Source: Pseudomonas beijingensis
Lineage (GTDB): Bacteria; Pseudomonadota; Gammaproteobacteria; Pseudomonadales; Pseudomonadaceae
Direction of reading: 5' to 3'
Assembly: GCF_030687295.1 (NCBI RefSeq)
Contig: NZ_CP117425.1
Span: 6,328,001 to 6,392,000, forward strand
Length of the DNA stretch: 64,000 nucleotides
Positions within the stretch are counted from its first letter, which is position 1. Each line of letters begins with the position of its first letter. The notes beneath the pieces were generated by a model. That model was given only the letters and a program-made list of their open reading frames with translations. It was not told the origin of the DNA and searched no databases. Positions 36,501 through 47,178 of the stretch are shown one piece after another. The translations under genes and the position numbers were made by a program.

Positions 36501-38544
36501 CCTGATCGGAAAAAATCAACACGCCATCGATGCTGACTGCATTGTTGAGCGCATCTTGCTGCCCACCCGCCCCCACGCTGCCGCCCAGCACCAGGCCATG
36601 GACACAGACCTTGCGCCCATCGACCCAGGCACGCCCCGCCGCTGTCGGCGAACGCAGCACCGTGTCCAGCCAGAAAGCCACCCGCTTGCGTGACCTCGGT
36701 GGGTCGAAAGCCTTATCGAGCACGGTGGCCTTGAACACCTCGTCGCCCCTGAGCGAAGCCTCGTAACCCTTGAATTGCAAATTAGCCAGATACGCCGCCT
36801 GCCAGGCGGCCTTGTAGCGAGGTTTATTCATCTCCTTGCGCAGCAGGGTTTCGTAACGGCCCCCGATATCAAGCTGGTTCGCCATCTCGGCCAGTTGCTT
36901 GCCCGTCAGCGTGACAAAAAAGCCATTGGCCGGGTGTTTGACACGTTGGCCATGTCGATCGAGCAGATAAACCGGCAGGACTTCCCTCATCGCATTCGGG
37001 TATTGATGCGGGCGCAGGTTATCGAGCATCAACTGGGTCAGGCTGCTGGTGCGGAACTGGCTCGGACGGGCGCTGCCGCCCTGGAACAGCGTGACCATGG
37101 TGTTGTCCGGGTCCGGCTCAATGCCCGGGTTCACGGTGCGCTCAAGGTACTGCCTGATCTGCTGGCGCGCGAACTGCAGCAGCGTCTGGACACCGCCGCC
37201 CAAGGCGTAGACCGCCTTGAATACCTGCCCCTCCAGGCGACGATAGTGGGCCTGCTCGGAACGGGTCGCGGCCCGGTAGAAACCCGGACGATTGTTTTCC
37301 ACCAGGGTTTGCTGGCGCACCGCCAGGGGCCCGGACAGTGCCAACATGGGCAGGCCCAGCGCACTTTCCGCACGCTGCGCGAAGGTGTTCAACGGGACCG
37401 TCTCGTTGCCTGGCGCATTCAGGACCGTTTCCAGGGCAGCGCTTTGCAACTGCAGCAGGTCATCGGCCGCGACTTCGAATACATGCCCGGACAGCTCGGA
37501 GGAAATGTCGAGGATCGTGCGCTCCTGCCCGTCGTGGGTCGGCTGCACATTGCTGGTCAGGTCCTGGACCGAGCGGAAGCGCTGTATGCCGCCTTCCAGG
37601 GAGTACAGGAACAATGTCAGGCGGTCGGTAAACTTGATCACCATCGCCGCGGGCCATTTCTGCGGGGCGGCCGTGCCCATGTCCAGCATCACGCTGTAGA
37701 CATGGGGGATGGGGGCCAGCAGCAACCGGTCTCGGTCCGCCTTGGCGGGATGGGTGGTGATGATGTCCAGCAAGCGATCTTCATCTTTCTGCTGAATGCG
37801 CTCACTCGGTGTGAGTCCGCTGGCCGGCCCCCGATCGACTTTGTACAGATTGAAAAAATGCAGGAATCGCAGGGAAAGCCAATGCGCGAAAGCCGCAGCC
37901 GTGGTGGGTAGCTCAAGGGTGTCTTCGCGGTAGTGGCGATTGCGAAACTGGGTCAAGTCGTCGCGAAACTGGCGCTTCACGCGTTCATTCGTGGTGGGGT
38001 TGGCGAGATAGAGCACCGCCTCCATGGCCCGTAGATCCTGTAAATCCAGCGGGCCGACAAACAGACTGTCGGCTTCCTTCACCGAGTCTGGGCGGGTGAA
38101 GAAACCCACGCCGCCGTCCGTGTAGGTCGCGGGCGTGTCCGCCTGCAAGCATCGCCACAGGACGTCGGTAAAACTCTCCGAGGCCGTCAGTGCACGCCCA
38201 CCGTTCGAGTCAGCCTTGAAGTGGCCCACATAGCAGAAGTCCGGATCGATCTCCGCAGGTCGTGAGGCCCGTAACTTGTGCGAGGGGATCTTGGTTTGCA
38301 GCGTGTCGACCAGCAAACGCTTGAGCACGGTGTCGAACGTGGGAAGGCCGGCGAACAGACGCGCCAGTTTCGCCTGGTTGGTGTCCAGCAAGCCCAATAA
38401 CCTGGCCTGCTCTTTTCCCATGGGGCTGAGCAGGTCGCCTTGAGCCGCGCTGTCGAGGCCGCTGGGTAACACGTCGGTGGGTTTAAGGGAGACAACAGGG
38501 GTATTCGATGGCGCGCCTAGCTCATGTTCGGGAAAAATAGACAT
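33544..38544 (-). pseudogene. DUF6543-type giant toxin with permuted OTU-like site, three frameshifts
   Basis: Reading leftwards, four frames join end to end: 38544 to about 35779, then to 35059, then to 34557, then to the stop at 33544. Each junction needs removal of one base, and each falls in a G/C run on the plus strand (CCCCC 35775-35779, CCC 35057-35059, CCC 34555-34557). Repaired, the protein would be 1665 residues. The N-terminal about 900 residues resemble Pseudomonas DUF6543 'dermonecrotic toxin' proteins, including KRVAFWLDTVLRSP and a hydrophobic stretch FDLAGLLLVPGF. About residues 980-1120 carry ENHYNLM, then FDANGDCFFNA and LRNDLADYI, the catalytic blocks of OTU cysteine proteases with His first. 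Decay versus consensus error is unresolved. Confidence 0.68.
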
Positions 38545-38549
38545 TCAAA

Positions 38550-38578
38550 GGTCCGGTTTGGATTGAGAAAACCGGACC
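38550..38578 (-). promoter_or_regulatory. Leader hairpin upstream of the third toxin-like gene
   Basis: A ten-pair inverted repeat (GGTCCGGTTT with AAACCGGACC) ends five bases before the leftward ATG at 38544, covering the place where a ribosome site should be; no free Shine-Dalgarno is visible. A 12-base palindrome ATACATATGTAT lies further upstream at 38606-38617. Confidence 0.45.
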
Positions 38579-38671
38579 CTATCCCGTCGTCGAAGCGCGA
38601 ATGACATACATATGTATAGGCATCGCCGAGCAAGCGACGAGAATCGTAAGCTTGGATGTCCTGTCGGCAGC

Positions 38672-39586
38672 TCAGTCCAGCTGTTGCGCCAACACGGCAA
38701 TATGCTCCGGCCCGATCCCGCAGCAGCCGCCCAGGTGATTGGCCCCGCGCTTGCGCCAGTCCGCCGCCCATTGCAGATAACCCGGTGGGTCGAGGTCTTC
38801 GCGCAACGGGTCCAATCCGTCGTTGGCCGTCGCTTCCTTCGGTTGCGGCGGGAAGGCGTTGGCGTAGGCACCGATGTCGATCTTCACCCCCAAGCGCTCG
38901 AAGGTGTCCCGCGCCGCATCGATGGCCGCGCCGATCACTTCCGGTTGGCTGCAGTTGAACAGCAGCACTTCGACGCCCAGTTCGGCCGCCACCGCCGCAG
39001 CGTCCGCCACCGGCTCGCCGGAGCGCAGGCGTGGCACTTCATCGGTGTCTTCGTCTTTCAGGGTGAACGACAGCCAGAACGGCTTGCCGTCTTTCGGCAG
39101 GCCGGCGTGAATCGCCCGCGCTTCGACCGTGGAGCTTTGGGTCTCGGCCAGCCACAGGTCGACATGGGACGCCAGGCCGTTCACCAGGGGCGCCAGCAGT
39201 TCACTGGCGCGGGAGGCGTCGAACAGATCCGGCCGATAGGAACCGAACAGCGGCGGCAATGACCCGGCCACCCGTACTGCTTTGCCTGAAGCCTGTACCG
39301 CCCGTTGCGCCAACTCGCCAGCCAGCGCAGCCAAGGCCTGGCCTTCGGCGGCGAAACGCGTTTCGCCAATATGGAACGGCACCACTGCATAGCTGTTGCT
39401 GGTGATCACCTGGGCGCCGCTGGCAATGTAGGCCGCGTGCACGGCTTCAACCGCCTGGGGCGCTTCGCTCAAGGCCAGGGCCGACCACTCAGGCTGCCGG
39501 AACGGCGCGCCCCGGCGTTGCAGTTCGCGGCCCATGCCGCCATCGAGAATAACTGTCGTTCCTGCGCCCATATGCGATTCACTCAT
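38672..39586 (-). CDS. Homocysteine S-methyltransferase family protein
   Basis: Zinc enzyme that transfers a methyl group from S-methylmethionine or a similar donor to homocysteine (MmuM type). The product of about 304 residues has TTVILDGGMGRELQRRG at the N-terminus, the zinc Cys in LLFNCSQPEV, and the paired zinc cysteines in HLGGCCGIGPEHI near the C-terminus, so all ligands are present. The ATG at 39586 is one choice; a GTG at 39607 and an ATG at 39571 are possible. The palindrome CATAAGCTTATG (39584-39595) overlaps this start. It is divergent from an amino-acid ABC transporter operon, which suggests the two share control and possibly a sulphur-containing substrate. Confidence 0.87.
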   Translation of the reverse strand: MSESHMGAGTTVILDGGMGRELQRRGAPFRQPEWSALALSEAPQAVEAVHAAYIASGAQVITSNSYAVVPFHIGETRFAAEGQALAALAGELAQRAVQASGKAVRVAGSLPPLFGSYRPDLFDASRASELLAPLVNGLASHVDLWLAETQSSTVEARAIHAGLPKDGKPFWLSFTLKDEDTDEVPRLRSGEPVADAAAVAAELGVEVLLFNCSQPEVIGAAIDAARDTFERLGVKIDIGAYANAFPPQPKEATANDGLDPLREDLDPPGYLQWAADWRKRGANHLGGCCGIGPEHIAVLAQQLD

Positions 39587-39684
39587 AAGCTTATGAAAAA
39601 TACTCACTACCGGAGTTGTTCTTATAACTATTTAATACGCACCATTCAGAGAACTACAACTTATTTTTCTAACAGGGCCTTCCC

Positions 39685-40506
39685 ATGAAATTACCACCAT
39701 TGCTGGCCCTGGGCCTGACGCTGCTGACCGCCGCTTCGCAAGCATTCGCCGGTGCCACGCTGGATCGCATCGAACAGAAAAAAGAGCTGGTCGGCGTGCT
39801 GATGGAAAGCTATCCGCCCTTCTCGTTCCTCAATGACCAGAACCAGCTCGACGGTTTTGACGTGGACGTCGCCAAGGCCGTGGCGCAGAAACTGGGGGTG
39901 AAGCTGCGCCTGGAGACGCCGTCCTGGGACGTGATCGCGGCCGGTCACTGGAGCGGGCGCTATGACATCTGCATCTGCTCCATGACGCCGAGCAAGGCCC
40001 GCGCCGAAGTGTTCGATTTCCCGGTGCAGTACTACGCCTCGCCCGCGGTGATCGTGGTTAACGCCAAGGATGACCGTGTCCACGGCGCCAAGGACTTGAG
40101 CGGCAAGAAGGTCGGCCTCACCAGCGCCTCCAGCTACGAGAGTTACCTGAACAAGAACCTGGTGATCGAAGGCGCCGAGGATACCCAACTGAGCTATCCG
40201 TTCGAGGACGTGCAGATCGCTCCGTACGACACTGACAACGTGGCGTTCCAGGACTTGGGCCTGGGCGCCGGGGTGCGCCTGGACGCGGTACTGACCAACC
40301 TGGTAACCGCGCAGCCGCGCCTGACCGAAGACAAGCGCTTCAAACTGGCCGGCGAGTCGCTCTACTCCGAACCGAACTCGGTGGCCATCGAAAAGGGCGA
40401 TGCGCAGTGGGACAGCAAGGTGCGTGAAGTCTTTGCGCAGTTGAAACAGGACGGCACCTTGAGCAAACTCTCGCAGAAATGGATCGGCGCCGACATCACC
40501 CAATGA
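39685..40506 (+). CDS. Amino-acid ABC transporter substrate-binding protein
   Basis: Periplasmic family-3 solute-binding protein. The 273-residue product has a signal peptide (residues 1-22, ending AFAGA), then LDRIEQKKELVGVLMESYPPFSF, the standard start of the mature domain, and the NQLDGFDVDVAKAVAQKLGV signature. Its stop overlaps the permease start (ATGA at 40503), so they are co-translated. No ATPase gene follows. The divergent homocysteine methyltransferase gene suggests a sulphur amino acid or S-methylmethionine-like ligand, but that is inference. Confidence 0.9.
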   Translation: MKLPPLLALGLTLLTAASQAFAGATLDRIEQKKELVGVLMESYPPFSFLNDQNQLDGFDVDVAKAVAQKLGVKLRLETPSWDVIAAGHWSGRYDICICSMTPSKARAEVFDFPVQYYASPAVIVVNAKDDRVHGAKDLSGKKVGLTSASSYESYLNKNLVIEGAEDTQLSYPFEDVQIAPYDTDNVAFQDLGLGAGVRLDAVLTNLVTAQPRLTEDKRFKLAGESLYSEPNSVAIEKGDAQWDSKVREVFAQLKQDGTLSKLSQKWIGADITQ

Positions 40507-41336
40507 CTTCTTTTCCACCCCCTCAGCCACCGCCACCGGTGGCTGAATCACGCCTGCAAAAAATCTTCGGTTTTCGTACCCGGCTGTACCTGACCTGGGC
40601 GGCCATGCTGGTGCTGTTCGCGAGTTTCTTCCTGAGCTTCGACCTCAAGTTCTCCATTATCCTCGACAAACTGCCGAACCTGCTGGGTGTGCACCTGGCG
40701 CCCAATGGCTTTTTGCAGGGTGCGGTGCTGACATTGTTTCTGTGCCTGTGCTCGATCGTTGCGTCGTCATTGCTGGGCTTCATCACCGCCCTGGCGCGGC
40801 TGTCCAGCAGCGCGGTGGCATTCGGCATCGCCAGTTTCTACGCGTCGTTCTTTCGCGGCACGCCCCTGCTGATCCAGATCCTGTTGATCTACTTGGGCCT
40901 GCCCCAACTGGGCGTGGTCCCAGGTGCGATTGCCGCCGGGATCATCGCTCTGTCGTTGAACTACGGCGCCTACCTGAGCGAGATCTTCCGCGCCGGCATT
41001 CTCGGCGTCCCCAATGGCCAACGCGAAGCCTCACTCGCCCTGGGCCTGAGCGAAACCGTGATCTTCTGGCGCGTCACCCTGCCCCAGGCCATGCGCACCA
41101 TCATCCCGCCGACCACCAACCAATTCATCTCCATGCTCAAGGACTCTTCGTTGATCTCGGTGATGGGGGTTTGGGAGGTGATGTTCTTGGCGCAGTCTTA
41201 TGGTCGCTCCAGCTATCGGTATATCGAGATGCTGACGACGGCGGCGATTATTTACTGGTTGATGTCCATTGCGTTGGAGCTGATTCAAGCGCGGATGGAG
41301 CGGCATTATGGGAAGGCTTATCTGAATAATCGTTGA
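40503..41336 (+). CDS. Amino-acid ABC transporter permease (HisM/GlnP type)
   Basis: Inner-membrane permease of a polar amino-acid importer. The 277-residue product has about five hydrophobic segments after a Pro-rich N-terminus, and the EAA loop typical of the family (QREASLALGLSETVIFWRVTLPQAMRTIIPP) for ATPase contact. The family signature FFRGTPLLIQILLIYLGLP is clear. The ATG at 40503 overlaps the substrate-binding gene stop; an extension to 40479 is not supported. The operon lacks an ATPase, so one must be supplied in trans. Confidence 0.9.
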   Translation: MTSFPPPQPPPPVAESRLQKIFGFRTRLYLTWAAMLVLFASFFLSFDLKFSIILDKLPNLLGVHLAPNGFLQGAVLTLFLCLCSIVASSLLGFITALARLSSSAVAFGIASFYASFFRGTPLLIQILLIYLGLPQLGVVPGAIAAGIIALSLNYGAYLSEIFRAGILGVPNGQREASLALGLSETVIFWRVTLPQAMRTIIPPTTNQFISMLKDSSLISVMGVWEVMFLAQSYGRSSYRYIEMLTTAAIIYWLMSIALELIQARMERHYGKAYLNNR

Positions 41337-41350
41337 GCTGAGGTGGGATT

Positions 41351-41533
41351 TTAAGGTCGCCTGACGTGCAGCCGAATCGCTAGCAAGTGAAGCTTGGAGA
41401 TCACACCCACCGATGCCCCCCCCAACACTTCCAGCGCATCGCAACCATCCTGCAACAACAGATGCGCGGCGTTGGCGAAATACTCCAGGTCATAACCCTA
41501 ATGCTGCCGCGTCCGACCAAATTTGATCTGCAT
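41351..41533 (-). pseudogene. Possible decayed small ORF
   Basis: Reading leftwards from ATG 41533, a frame gives MQIKFGRTRQH, one in-frame stop, then YDLEYFANAAHLLL and DGCDALEVLGGASVGVI to a stop at 41351. The amphipathic tail looks like a small Pseudomonas protein, but no family is recognised. It overlaps nothing else in the gap between the permease and the autotransporter. The rest of that gap (41534-41738) shows no gene. Confidence 0.3.
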
Positions 41534-41738
41534 GACCTGTAGACGCCCCTCAGACTTCAATCAAACAGAAAGATCTACACATGCTGTAGGGCAATGCCTC
41601 AGTCCATGGAAGCCACCGCAACGATGCCTTGGTCGCAGCAAAGGCAGCCTACAGATTTCATCCGCTGTATCTTGCCCACCGCAAGGAGATGGCTGGCATC
41701 GCGTTCCGGGGTGAATTTTTAAAGTGCGGGTTCCCTTT

Positions 41739-43682
41739 ATGAGAGACCGCACGATGCCTACCCCACCTGTGTACCCACTCCGACACCTCGCCCTGGCGAT
41801 TGCCTTGGCGCTCGGTTGCGCCGATGTTTCGATGGCCCGGCAATCGACCCATGATGCTGTTGCTACCCCCTCTGAAACAGCCCCCCAGCCGCAAACCCAA
41901 CCCGAAAATTCGACCAAGGCGTCCAGCAGACCGCCCAAGTTCACGACTATGGAAGGCGAATGGTCGCGCGACATCAGTTTCAGCCATAAAGGCCGGGTTG
42001 CGGCGGACACCCAATTTCGCAACCTCGGCCAAATTGGTGCCGAAATAGAGGTTGCCGGCGACTTTCAGAACGAGGGAAGCGTGAGCAAGTCTGTTTTCGT
42101 GGACCAGACTGGCACGTTTAGCGGTCCTGGCACCGTCAACGCGCTGAAGGTGCAAGGCCAGTTGGCGGTCGACCCCGAGAGAGGGGCGCCTACGATCAAA
42201 AGGAATCTTGAATTGGCGCCAGGCGCAACATTGCTCTACGGCATCCATCCAAACGGCGGCAGCGCCACGATCAAAGTCGGCGGCACCGCGAAACTGGGCA
42301 ATGCATCGCTGAAAATCGTCAACGTGCCCGGTGAATACATCGACACCAGCAATCACGTCGTGATCGATGCAAAGAAGGTGGATGGAGAGTTCGGGGCGAT
42401 CGTCAATGAACTTGCGTTCATGACAGCGACGGTGGACTACACCGCAAAACAGGTGGGCCTGACCTACACGCGTAATAAAGTTCCGTTTGAAGATGCAGCA
42501 ACCACGGACAACGCACGAAAATTCGTGGCCAGTATCGAGGAGCCGCAACAGGTGGCACCGCCAGAGCCAAGCCCCATTGTCGCCCCGGCCATCGCTCAGG
42601 TGTCTGCGGTTAAGCCAGACAACCATGGCGCGACACACATTCCCACCGAACCACCAAGAACCATCAATACCGCAGCACAACCCAATACCGCCATCAATGC
42701 CCTGCTCGGCACCAATATGATTACGGCGGCCAACGCCATTGATCAACTGAGTGGCTACCACACCGCTGAACTGGGCAACGCCATCTTGAGCAGCGTCGCA
42801 CCGACCAGCACCGGCGTGCTCTCGGCCATGGACTCGACACAAGCAGGAAACACACGGGGCGACGGTCAGGTCTGGGTCCAGGCCATCGGCAACAACGGCC
42901 GCCTCGCCAAGCAATTGGGCAGCTATGCCCTTAAACATTCGACAAAGGGCCTGATGCTGGGAACCGACTGGGCCATCAGCCCCAATTGGCGACTGGGCAT
43001 CATCGGCAGCAAGACCCAGACACGACTGGACAGCTATCAATTCGACGGAGCACTCGACAGTTGGCTCGTAGGTGCCTATGCCTTGCGCCAGGACGGTCCG
43101 CTGGCGCTGCGCCTGGGCGCTGTTTATGGCAATCATGACGGCAGCACCAAGCGCCATGTCGTGTTCAATGGATTCAGGGACCGCCTCAAGGGTCGTTACA
43201 ACGCCACAACGCAACAGGTCTTTGGACAGGTCGGCTACAACCTGGACGTCGGACAATTCGATATAGAGCCCTACGTCCAAGTGGGCTACCAACGCTATCA
43301 ACGCGACGCCTACTCGGAAAAAGGTGGCGACGCCGCGTTGCAGTACAACGGCCAAACCCAGGAACACTACAACAGCGAACTGGGCCTGCGCCTCGCCCGT
43401 CCTTTTGTCTTCGACCAAGGCATGCGATTGACGCCGTGCGTCGATGTCGGCTGGAAACACCTATACGGCGACATCAGGGGCAGCTCCCATCAACGCCTGG
43501 CTAACGGCGGCAATGTCTACCTCATCAAAGGAGTCGAGCTGGACCGCGACAGCCTTCTCTTGCAAGCAGGACTGGACCTGGCCGTATCGCCACGTCATAC
43601 CCTGGGACTGAACTACAGCGGCGAAACAGGGCAGGACAACCGCAACGGTGCGCTGATGGGGCAGTGGCGAATGATGTTCTGA
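41739..43682 (+). CDS. Autotransporter (type V secretion) with C-terminal beta-barrel
   Basis: A self-secreting outer-membrane protein of about 647 residues. A signal peptide near the start (HLALAIALALGCADVSMA) is followed by a short passenger with repeated beta-strand features (about 60-270, AELAPGATLL-like GATLLYGIHPNGGSATI), a Pro/Thr-rich linker, and a beta-barrel over the last 280 residues with alternating aromatic strands (LMLGTDWAISPNWRLGIIGS, YVQVGYQRYQRDAY) ending in a terminal Phe, WRMMF. The passenger is small and has no recognisable enzyme motif, so adhesion or surface display is plausible. ATG 41739 is preferred; GTG 41724 or ATG 41754 are alternatives. It stands alone. Confidence 0.85.
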   Translation: MRDRTMPTPPVYPLRHLALAIALALGCADVSMARQSTHDAVATPSETAPQPQTQPENSTKASSRPPKFTTMEGEWSRDISFSHKGRVAADTQFRNLGQIGAEIEVAGDFQNEGSVSKSVFVDQTGTFSGPGTVNALKVQGQLAVDPERGAPTIKRNLELAPGATLLYGIHPNGGSATIKVGGTAKLGNASLKIVNVPGEYIDTSNHVVIDAKKVDGEFGAIVNELAFMTATVDYTAKQVGLTYTRNKVPFEDAATTDNARKFVASIEEPQQVAPPEPSPIVAPAIAQVSAVKPDNHGATHIPTEPPRTINTAAQPNTAINALLGTNMITAANAIDQLSGYHTAELGNAILSSVAPTSTGVLSAMDSTQAGNTRGDGQVWVQAIGNNGRLAKQLGSYALKHSTKGLMLGTDWAISPNWRLGIIGSKTQTRLDSYQFDGALDSWLVGAYALRQDGPLALRLGAVYGNHDGSTKRHVVFNGFRDRLKGRYNATTQQVFGQVGYNLDVGQFDIEPYVQVGYQRYQRDAYSEKGGDAALQYNGQTQEHYNSELGLRLARPFVFDQGMRLTPCVDVGWKHLYGDIRGSSHQRLANGGNVYLIKGVELDRDSLLLQAGLDLAVSPRHTLGLNYSGETGQDNRNGALMGQWRMMF

Positions 43683-43695
43683 CCTTCTCGCGGGC

Positions 43696-43719
43696 AAAAA
43701 AAAGGGGAGCACATGCCCC
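43696..43719 (-). terminator. Rho-independent terminator of the pycA-pycB operon
   Basis: On the minus strand GGGGCATGTGCTCCCC is followed by eight T residues, giving a compact GC-rich hairpin with a T-run 34 bases after the pycB stop. It may also block readthrough from the convergent autotransporter gene. Confidence 0.75.
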
Positions 43720-43753
43720 CCCGAGGTTAAAACGTTGTATCGAGGCTGTTCAG

Positions 43754-45568
43754 TCAGCCTTCGATCTCGATCAGGATCTCGCCCGGGTTGACCCGGTCGC
43801 CCTTGGCCACATGAATGGCGGTGACCTTGCCGGCGATGGCCGCCTGCACTTCGGTTTCCATCTTCATGGCTTCAGTGATCAGCACCGCTTGGCCGGCCTT
43901 CACCACGTCGCCCTCCTTGACCAGGACATCGACGATGTTGCCCGGCATGGTGGTGCTGACATGGCCCGGCGCAGTGGCTTGCTTGCGCTTGCTGCTGCCG
44001 CCGCTGACAAACTCATTGAGCGGTTCGAACACGACCTCTTCCGGCATGCCATCGATGGACAGGTAGAAGTGACGCTTGCCTTCGGCCTTGACGCCTACAC
44101 CAGTGATGTCGACGCGGTAGGTTTCGCCGTGAACGTCGATGACGAACTCGGTCGGCACGCCTTCGCCGCCTGCGGAGCTGACGCTGCCCGCCTCGGGGAT
44201 CGGCAGCAGCACTTCCGGAGTCAGGGTGCCGGCGTCGCGTTCTTCGAGGAACTTGCGACCGATGTCCGGGAACATGGCATAGGTCAGCACGTCCTCTTCG
44301 GACTTGGCCAGCGCACCGATTTCGCCACGCAGCTTGGTCATTTCCGGCTTGAGCAAATCGGCCGGACGCACGTCGATCACCTCTTCACTGCCGATGGCCT
44401 GGCGACGCAGCTTTTCACTCACCGAGCCCGGCGCCTTGCCGTAGCCGCCCTGCAGGTAGAGCTTCACTTCGTTGGTGATGGTCTTGTAGCGCTCACCGGC
44501 CAACACGTTGAAGAACGCCTGGGTGCCGACGATCTGCGAGGTCGGGGTCACCAGCGGCGGGAAGCCGAGGTCTTCGCGCACGCGCGGGATCTCCGCCAGC
44601 ACTTCGTTCATTCGGTTCAGTGCGCCCTGCTCTTTCAACTGGTTGGCGAGGTTGGAAATCATCCCGCCCGGTACCTGGTTGACCTGGACGCGGGTGTCTA
44701 CGGCGGTGAACTCGCTTTCGAACTGGTGGTACTTCTTGCGTACGGCGTAGAAGTACAGGCCGATTTCCTGCAACAGCTCCAGGTCCAGCCCCGTGTCGAA
44801 CTCACTGCCTTTAAGGGCCGCGACCATCGACTCGGTGCCCGGATGGCTGGTGCCCCAGGCGAAGCTGGAGATCGCGGTGTCAATGTGATCGGCACCGTTT
44901 TCGATAGCCTTGAGCTGGCACATCGCGGCCAGGCCGGCGGTGTCGTGGGAGTGGATGAACACCGGCAACGATTGCTCGGCCTTCAGCGCTTTCACCAGTT
45001 CGCCGGTGGCATACGGGGTCAGCAGGCCGGCCATGTCCTTGATCGCCACCGAGTCGCAACCCATGGCTTCCATCTGCTTGGCCTGGGCCACGAACGCGTC
45101 GATGGTGTGCACTGGGCTGGTGGTGTAGGCGATGGTGCCCTGGGCGTGCTTGCCGGCGGCCTTCACCGCCTCGATGGCGACCCGCAGGTTACGCACGTCG
45201 TTCATCGCATCGAAAATACGGAACACGTCGATGCCGTTGACCGCAGCCTTGGCCACGAACGCCTTGACCACGTCATCGCTGTAATGGCGATAGCCCAGCA
45301 GGTTCTGGCCGCGCAGCAGCATTTGCAAGCGAGTGTTGGGCAGCGCCGCGCGCAGTTGGCGCAGGCGCTCCCACGGGTCTTCCTTCAGAAAGCGCACGCA
45401 GGCGTCGAATGTCGCGCCGCCCCAGACTTCCAGCGACCAATAGCCAACTTTGTCGAGCTTGTCGCAGATCGGCAGCATGTCTTCGGTGCGCATGCGGGTG
45501 GCAAGCAGCGATTGGTGGGCGTCGCGCAGGATTGTGTCGGTAACAAAGATCTTCTTGGACATGGTCAT
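43754..45568 (-). CDS. pycB: Pyruvate carboxylase subunit B / oxaloacetate decarboxylase alpha-type (carboxyltransferase-biotin carrier)
   Basis: The carboxyltransferase and biotin-carrier half of the two-subunit pyruvate carboxylase, which makes oxaloacetate from pyruvate (anaplerosis). The 604-residue product begins with the HMG-CoA-lyase-like barrel (TDTILRDAHQSLLATR), has the PycA_OadA conserved middle, and ends with a biotinyl domain whose EAMKMETE motif carries the biotinylated Lys569. It lies directly downstream of the biotin carboxylase subunit gene, the order found at PA5436-PA5435 in P. aeruginosa. A good terminator follows. Subunit pairing argues for pyruvate carboxylase rather than a sodium-pumping decarboxylase, as beta and gamma subunit genes are absent. 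Confidence 0.93.
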   Translation of the reverse strand: MTMSKKIFVTDTILRDAHQSLLATRMRTEDMLPICDKLDKVGYWSLEVWGGATFDACVRFLKEDPWERLRQLRAALPNTRLQMLLRGQNLLGYRHYSDDVVKAFVAKAAVNGIDVFRIFDAMNDVRNLRVAIEAVKAAGKHAQGTIAYTTSPVHTIDAFVAQAKQMEAMGCDSVAIKDMAGLLTPYATGELVKALKAEQSLPVFIHSHDTAGLAAMCQLKAIENGADHIDTAISSFAWGTSHPGTESMVAALKGSEFDTGLDLELLQEIGLYFYAVRKKYHQFESEFTAVDTRVQVNQVPGGMISNLANQLKEQGALNRMNEVLAEIPRVREDLGFPPLVTPTSQIVGTQAFFNVLAGERYKTITNEVKLYLQGGYGKAPGSVSEKLRRQAIGSEEVIDVRPADLLKPEMTKLRGEIGALAKSEEDVLTYAMFPDIGRKFLEERDAGTLTPEVLLPIPEAGSVSSAGGEGVPTEFVIDVHGETYRVDITGVGVKAEGKRHFYLSIDGMPEEVVFEPLNEFVSGGSSKRKQATAPGHVSTTMPGNIVDVLVKEGDVVKAGQAVLITEAMKMETEVQAAIAGKVTAIHVAKGDRVNPGEILIEIEG

Positions 45569-45574
45569 ACTTCC

Positions 45575-46991
<1,417 letters not shown>

Positions 46992-47178
46992 TTGGAGGTT
47001 CCCTTGAGCCGGTGATACCACGGCCTGGGTTCCAGGCCGACGCGTGACCAGATGTAACAATTGGTCGCAGCTCCACACTAGTCCTGGCTGGGGATTAACA
47101 AAAATGAATAATTATTGGGTCATGCATAAGCAAAGACTTATAGTTGCGCTATTCGTCTCACTCCAGAGTGCTTAGGAA

